Assembly: GCA_944389685.1 (NCBI GenBank)
Contig: CALXNF010000068.1
Coordinates: 1-10,211 of the forward strand
Reading direction: 5' to 3'
Length of the DNA: 10,211 nt
DNA from: an uncultured Alphaproteobacteria bacterium
GTDB lineage: Bacteria > Pseudomonadota > Alphaproteobacteria > Rs-D84
How positions within the stretch are numbered: position 1 is the stretch's first letter; every line of letters begins with the position of its first letter. Below, piece after piece: positions 6,724 to 10,211 of this stretch. The translations under genes were made by a program, and so were the position numbers. The notes beneath the pieces are model-generated. The model was not told the DNA's origin, ran no database searches, and saw only the letters and a list, made by a program, of their open reading frames with translations.

Positions 6724-7773
6724 ATGAATGGAATAATTTTATTTCTGGCACTAATTTTAGTTCTATGGTTAGGCAGATCTATTTTAATACCATTACTAGT
6801 TGCAACATTCTTATGGTATTTAATAAACGCAACCGCAACTTATGTCAGGAAACTATTTCCATTTGATTCTGATGACAGCAGAAAGCAAAAAGCCAAAACA
6901 GCACGTATATTTGATTGGCTATCAAATATCCTTTCTGTATTAGTAATGTGCGGTTTAATTTACTTCTTTATCACGCAAATTCAACCGATGTTCCGTGAAT
7001 TATTTGCTGCATTACCAGAATTGCAACACAAATTCGTACAATTTAGTCACTATCTATCCCAATCTTTGGGTTTAAAATTCGATGTAAGCATGGTTCCAAA
7101 CATTACAAACATTGCTGCAAACATAGGTGCTTCTATTGCAAGCATAGTAACATCAACAGGTATGATTTTAGTTTATATGATATTTATGTTCATAGAACAA
7201 AGTACTTTTAACAAAAAATTTGCCGCCCTATTTCCAAATAAAAATAAATACAAAAAAGTTAGGTACATTATAGACAGCATCGATGACAATATGAAAAAGT
7301 ATTTATTTATGAAGACACTATTATCTGGAATTACTGGTGTATTATCGTATTTCTGGTTGCATTATATTGGTGTAGAATTTGCCGGCATCTGGGCATTCAT
7401 AGTATTTATTACAAGTTATATACCTACAATTGGTGCAATTGTTGCATGTACATTACCTATACTATATTCGCTAATAACTACCCCAACACTACAACAACCG
7501 ATATTAACAGCTATAGGTTTAATTACGCTACAGGTTGTTTTTGGCAATATCTTAGAACCAAAATTTACGGGGAAAACCTTAAATTTATCAACGCTAGCAA
7601 TATTGATAAATTTGGTATTTTGGGGCGTTATATGGGGCATAGCAGGTATGTTCTTTAGTGTACCTTTATTGGTGGCAATATTCATCATTACTGCCCAATT
7701 TGATTCAACACGTTGGATTGCCGTACTGCTATCAGCAGACGGTAAAATTCCAGATAAAAATGAAGACGATTAG
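6724..7773 (+). CDS. AI-2E family transporter (PerM/TqsA/YdiK-like)
   Basis: This is an integral membrane protein of the AI-2E (formerly UPF0118) transporter family, 349 residues, the usual length. Members include TqsA, linked to autoinducer-2 export, and Na+/H+ antiporter-like proteins; the substrate cannot be told from sequence. The N-terminal pair of spans (3-17 and 20-38) is followed by a basic cytoplasmic loop (41-62), a span at 67-84, a soluble region with amphipathic helices (85-135) and a span at 138-158. The conserved C-terminal half follows: DDNMKKYLFMKTLLSG (187-202), GVEFAGIWAFIVFITSYIPTIGA (two runs, 216-227 and 228-238), and the signature GNILEPKFTGKTLNLSTLA (274-292) then WGVIWGIAGMFFSVPL (300-315). 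A strong AGGAG lies 6 nt before the ATG. The gene is 40 nt after the previous one and is the last before a terminator. Confidence 0.88.
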   Translation: MNGIILFLALILVLWLGRSILIPLLVATFLWYLINATATYVRKLFPFDSDDSRKQKAKTARIFDWLSNILSVLVMCGLIYFFITQIQPMFRELFAALPELQHKFVQFSHYLSQSLGLKFDVSMVPNITNIAANIGASIASIVTSTGMILVYMIFMFIEQSTFNKKFAALFPNKNKYKKVRYIIDSIDDNMKKYLFMKTLLSGITGVLSYFWLHYIGVEFAGIWAFIVFITSYIPTIGAIVACTLPILYSLITTPTLQQPILTAIGLITLQVVFGNILEPKFTGKTLNLSTLAILINLVFWGVIWGIAGMFFSVPLLVAIFIITAQFDSTRWIAVLLSADGKIPDKNEDD

Positions 7774-7808
7774 AAACAGTGCTATATGCACTGTTTCTGC
7801 AATTTTTT
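7772..7808 (+). terminator. rho-independent terminator ending the sufBC-transporter operon
   Basis: An 11-bp perfect stem (7772-7782 with 7788-7798) with loop TATAT is followed, after a 4-nt gap, by TTTTTT (7803-7808). The left arm overlaps the TAG stop codon of the transporter gene. It has no T-run on the minus strand, so it probably does not terminate ruvX. Confidence 0.8.
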
Positions 7809-7809
7809 A

Positions 7810-8262
7810 TTACTTTAACCGTTTAATAATTGCGATTGCATTTTCTAATATTACACGCGCTGATTCAGAATCTAAACATTGTTTAATATCTTTAACGCGT
7901 ACTTTACCCATATCTTCCTGAGCATTCACACTAGAAAAACTTTCATCTATAAAAACAATCGGTAAATCAATATTACGGGCCAAATCTTCTGCAAAGATTT
8001 TTACCTGTTTAGTCGTATCCGACTCTGCCCCGTCAGAATAAAGGGGCAACCCTATAACAATACCGCAAACCTTTTCCACTTTGGCAATATCAACAATTTG
8101 GCTTACAACAGACGCTTCGGAAGAATTTACTATTACAACAGGCCGAACAAATACAAAATCCCTATTTTCATCCGATACTGCGATTCCTGTACGACGAGCC
8201 CCCCAATCAACCGCCAACAAGCGACCATTTCGCGGAAAATCGTTGAAATCTGGCAAAATCAT
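7810..8262 (-). CDS. ruvX: RuvX/YqgF family putative Holliday junction resolvase
   Basis: This 150-residue protein belongs to the RNase H-fold RuvX (YqgF) family, implicated in Holliday-junction processing and, in E. coli, in 16S rRNA 5'-end maturation. It shows LLAVDWGARRTGIAVSD (15-31, catalytic D19), GIVIGLPLYSDGAESD (67-82), VFIDESFSS (103-111, E107) and CLDSESARVIL (129-139, D131), so the acidic triad is present. The family usually has DER-[LF]-[ST]-[ST]; here Arg is replaced by Ser108. The reading frame stays open to 8520, but that extension would overlap gatC and lacks similarity. The ATG at 8260-8262 is chosen because AAAGGAA (8271-8277) lies 8 nt upstream and the length is typical. 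It is divergent from gatC, with 49 nt between the start codons. Confidence 0.9.
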   Translation of the reverse strand: MILPDFNDFPRNGRLLAVDWGARRTGIAVSDENRDFVFVRPVVIVNSSEASVVSQIVDIAKVEKVCGIVIGLPLYSDGAESDTTKQVKIFAEDLARNIDLPIVFIDESFSSVNAQEDMGKVRVKDIKQCLDSESARVILENAIAIIKRLK

Positions 8263-8270
8263 TGTATAAT
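8243..8270 (+). promoter_or_regulatory. sigma70-type promoter for gatCA
   Basis: TTGAAA (8243-8248) and a perfect TATAAT (8265-8270) are separated by 16 nt. Transcription would start near 8277, giving a leader of about 35 nt before the gatC ATG. The -35 box lies inside the first codons of the divergent ruvX gene, and the -10 overlaps the ruvX 5' untranslated region. Confidence 0.7.
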
Positions 8271-8301
8271 TTCCTTTAAAGTTTTTGTTATATAACAGAA
8301 T

Positions 8302-8305
8302 AGGA
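8302..8305 (+). promoter_or_regulatory. gatC ribosome binding site, decides the start
   Basis: AGGA lies 6 nt before the ATG at 8312. The alternative in-frame TTG at 8285 has no comparable site, sits very close to the predicted transcript start and would add nine residues foreign to GatC, so ATG 8312 is preferred. Confidence 0.7.
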
Positions 8306-8311
8306 TTCAAA

Positions 8312-8605
8312 ATGGCATTTAGCAAGCAACAATTAAAAAAATTTGCTGATTTAATAAAAATTGATATTCCAGACGAAAAGTTGGAAAAGATGAATATAGA
8401 TTCTGTAATTGAATGGCTAGATAAATTACAGAAAATAGACACAAATGGAATTGAACCTATGTTAAATCCAGCGGAGCATAAACTACCGCAAAGCCCTGAT
8501 GTTGTAACAGATGGTAACATAAGAGATGCGGTCTTAGCGAATACCCCAGATACAGCGGGGGTTTCACGCGGTTATTTTGCGGTACCAAAAGTTATGGATG
8601 AATAA
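8312..8605 (+). CDS. gatC: Asp/Glu-tRNA amidotransferase subunit C
   Basis: GatC is the small subunit of the GatCAB enzyme, which converts misacylated Asp-tRNA(Asn) or Glu-tRNA(Gln) to the correct amide form; it wraps around GatA and stabilises it. The 97-residue product has the typical length. It contains an N-terminal helical region (QLKKFADLIKIDIPDEKL), the turn GIEPMLNP (46-53), DVVTDGNIRDAVLANTPD (63-80) and the C-terminal YFAVPKVMDE signature. gatA follows after 27 nt in the same direction, so the two are co-transcribed and can be made in balance. Confidence 0.93.
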   Translation: MAFSKQQLKKFADLIKIDIPDEKLEKMNIDSVIEWLDKLQKIDTNGIEPMLNPAEHKLPQSPDVVTDGNIRDAVLANTPDTAGVSRGYFAVPKVMDE

Positions 8606-8632
8606 AATTAATCAAAAATTTGGATATTTAAG

Positions 8633-10099
8633 ATGATAGACCTAACAATTACAGAAGCATTAGAAAAGTTAAAATCTGGTGAAATCAGTTCCACGGAACT
8701 GACCAAGGCGTATTTGGATCGAATTGAAAAATATGGCACAGAATTAAATTGCTATATTACAACGACGCCAGAACGTGCGCTATCCGACGCTGCAGCATCA
8801 GATGCACGTTATGCAGCAGGGAATCCACTACCCCTAGACGGGCTTCCGATTGGCATGAAGGACTTGTTCGCCACGAAAGGGATTCGGACAACCGCTGCAT
8901 CACATATGTTAGAAAATTTTGTTCCTGAATATGAATCTACTGTATCTCAAAAATTCATAGATTCAGGAACTGTATTATTAGGAAAAACTAACTTAGATGA
9001 ATTTGCAATGGGTACATTCAGCAAGACCAGTTATTTTGGGGCCCCAATTAATCCATGGCAGCTGGAACGTAGATTGACAGCTGGCGGTTCCTCTGGCGGC
9101 GCAACAAGTGCAATTGCGTCCGGTTTAGCAATTGGTGGAACAGGAACAGACACAGGTGGTTCGATTCGTTTTCCGTCAGCTATAACGGGGCTTGTCGGGA
9201 TGAAACCAACTTACGGTCTATGCAGTCGTTGGGGATGTGTTGCGTTTGCTTCCAGCTTAGATACACCGGGTCCGATTGCACGTACAGTAGATGATGCGGC
9301 TTTATTATTGTCTGCTATGGCAGGTTATGATCCAAAAGATTCAACCAGCGCAAAAGCCGGATTTCATGCACATACACCGCTTGAACCTATTTTAGGGAAC
9401 GGGAAAAAATTACGTATCGGTGTAATAAAAGAATTTGCAAATGTTGAAATTTCGGCAGATATGAAAAAGCTACTTGAAAACCGTATTACAGATTTAAAAT
9501 CGATTGGTGCAGAAATAGTTGAAGTATCGATTCCAAACATTCTAGATGCGTTGGCAGCATATTATATTATCGCCCCTGCGGAGGCCTCATCTAACCTAGC
9601 CCGTTATGATGGTATGCGCTATGGTTTACGCGTAGAAGGAGAAAATATATACGACACCTTTAAAAAGACTCGTGCGGCAGGGTTTGGCGAAGAAGTACAG
9701 CGCCGTATGATAATTGGAACAGCCGTATTATCAAGTGAATCATATGAAGTATATTTTATGCAAGCGGCACGCGTTCGCCGGATGATTGCAGACAGCTTCA
9801 ATGCGGCATTTGAACAATGTGATTTGATTATATGTCCATCAAGTGCGGGAACGGCAATGCCATTAGATTCTGATTTAACGCCATTAGAATATTACGCATT
9901 GGACTTGTTCACAGTCGCAATGAATTTAGCGGGTATACCTGCATGTAGTGTTCCTGCAGGTTTGGCAGAGAACGGCTTACCATTAGGCATACAAGTTGTT
10001 GGTAAACGCTTTGACGATATGCACGTATTGCAGCTGGCAAAGCATATAGAACAGTTTGCAGGTATAGATAATCGTCCGACAAAAATAATGGGGAAATAA
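8633..10099 (+). CDS. gatA: Asp/Glu-tRNA amidotransferase subunit A
   Basis: GatA is the glutaminase subunit of GatCAB: it releases ammonia from Gln for transfer to misacylated tRNA at GatB. The 488-residue protein is full length for the amidase-signature family. The Ser-cisSer-Lys triad is visible as K76 (LPIGMKDLF), S153 (GGSSGG, 151-156) and nucleophile S177 (DTGGSIRFPS), with the same 24-residue gap between the serines as in the family. Other landmarks are GKTNLDEFAMG (117-127), GLVGMKPTYG, CSRWGCVAFASSLD (197-210), GPIARTVDDAA and the C-terminal LAGIPACSVPAG...GLPLGIQVVG. The CSRWG form resembles alphaproteobacterial GatA. A weak GGA lies 8 nt before the ATG. gatB, usually next, is absent; instead a convergent tRNA-Phe begins 4 nt after the stop, leaving no room for a dedicated terminator. 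Confidence 0.96.
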   Translation: MIDLTITEALEKLKSGEISSTELTKAYLDRIEKYGTELNCYITTTPERALSDAAASDARYAAGNPLPLDGLPIGMKDLFATKGIRTTAASHMLENFVPEYESTVSQKFIDSGTVLLGKTNLDEFAMGTFSKTSYFGAPINPWQLERRLTAGGSSGGATSAIASGLAIGGTGTDTGGSIRFPSAITGLVGMKPTYGLCSRWGCVAFASSLDTPGPIARTVDDAALLLSAMAGYDPKDSTSAKAGFHAHTPLEPILGNGKKLRIGVIKEFANVEISADMKKLLENRITDLKSIGAEIVEVSIPNILDALAAYYIIAPAEASSNLARYDGMRYGLRVEGENIYDTFKKTRAAGFGEEVQRRMIIGTAVLSSESYEVYFMQAARVRRMIADSFNAAFEQCDLIICPSSAGTAMPLDSDLTPLEYYALDLFTVAMNLAGIPACSVPAGLAENGLPLGIQVVGKRFDDMHVLQLAKHIEQFAGIDNRPTKIMGK

Positions 10100-10103
10100 A
10101 AAA

Positions 10104-10179
10104 TGGTGGCTAGAAGTGGAATCGAACCACTGACACAGGGATTTTCAGTCCCTTGCTCTACCAACTGAGCTATCTAGCC
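10104..10179 (-). tRNA. tRNA-Phe (GAA anticodon)
   Basis: On the minus strand this folds as a full cloverleaf of 76 nt including an encoded 3' CCA. The acceptor is GGCTAGA/TCTAGCC with discriminator A. The D-arm is GCTC-AGTTGGTA-GAGC. The anticodon stem AGGGA/TCCCT carries loop CTGAAAA, with anticodon GAA at 10146-10144. A 5-nt variable region (GTGTC) follows, and the T-arm is AGTGG/CCACT with loop TTCGATT. All stems pair. A run of six T directly after CCA (10103-10098), overlapping the gatA stop codon, is the only termination-like signal. Confidence 0.97.
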
Positions 10180-10191
10180 AACGTGAGACGA

Positions 10192-10197
10192 ATAATA
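10192..10197 (-). promoter_or_regulatory. possible -10 box of the tRNA-Phe promoter
   Basis: TATTAT on the minus strand ends 12 nt before the tRNA 5' end, which would place the transcript start a few nt ahead of the mature tRNA. The matching -35 would lie beyond the right edge of the window, so this cannot be confirmed. Confidence 0.3.
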
Positions 10198-10211
10198 AAG
10201 TACTAAATAAA

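Noticed and set aside
7810..7860. A terminator for ruvX on the minus strand using the 7772-7798 hairpin
   Set aside because: The hairpin lies downstream of ruvX, but on the minus strand it is followed by TAATCGTC rather than a T-run, so it fits only plus-strand termination.
8285..8311. TTG start for gatC nine codons upstream
   Set aside because: The ATG at 8312 has a better ribosome binding site and gives the normal GatC N-terminus.
8263..8520. N-terminal extension of ruvX to residue 236
   Set aside because: It would lie antisense to most of gatC, has no similarity to RuvX, and a good ribosome binding site supports the start at 8262.
1..10211. Mobile elements, CRISPR arrays or phage genes
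   Set aside because: I looked for regular repeats, inverted terminal repeats, and transposase or integrase motifs and saw none; the tRNA-Phe end shows no duplicated attachment site within the window.

Overview
The window is an AT-rich bacterial chromosomal segment with compact, ordinary gene organisation. I see no transposon, phage gene, CRISPR array or rRNA. The likely source is an uncultured alphaproteobacterium, possibly host-associated. The evidence is the ruvX-gatC-gatA neighbourhood (ruvX divergent from gatC, as I recall from many alphaproteobacteria), the CSRWG motif in GatA, a CCA-encoding tRNA-Phe, and a Gram-negative type IVb-pilus-like outer-membrane pair. This placement is inference and would need a marker-gene tree.

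Layout. (1) 1-397: rpsT (ribosomal protein S20, TTG start) with a strong hairpin terminator. (2) 401-3007, minus strand: a two-gene operon reading leftward from a good sigma70-type promoter. It encodes a TcpQ-domain periplasmic protein and then a PilN/TcpC-type secretin lipoprotein, and ends in its own hairpin facing rpsT. (3) 3008-3193: a divergent regulatory region with one promoter for each direction. (4) 3194-7773, plus strand: five closely spaced genes with no internal terminator. They are an unrecognised single-span membrane protein, sufB, sufC, an unrecognised multi-pass membrane protein and an AI-2E family transporter. The run closes with a hairpin at 7772-7798. (5) 7810-8262, minus: ruvX. 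(6) 8312-10099, plus: gatC and gatA, with a promoter whose -35 lies inside the start of ruvX. (7) 10104-10179, minus: tRNA-Phe(GAA), whose 3' CCA end lies only 4 nt from the gatA stop.

How they work together. SufB and SufC form the scaffold/ATPase core of Fe-S cluster assembly. The window contains no sufD, cysteine desulfurase or sufE/sufU, so the core is either a minimal SufBC form or is served by genes elsewhere. GatC and GatA are two subunits of the tRNA-dependent amidotransferase; gatB is not here. The TcpQ-like protein and the secretin would build an outer-membrane pore, but none of the other pilus genes (ATPases, inner-membrane platform, prepilin) accompany them.

I did not find a clear previously undescribed system. 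The points most worth a second look are the sufBC operon linked to unrecognised membrane genes and lacking sufD, a changed SufB core residue, the isolated tcpQ-secretin pair, and the gatA/tRNA-Phe abutment without gatB.
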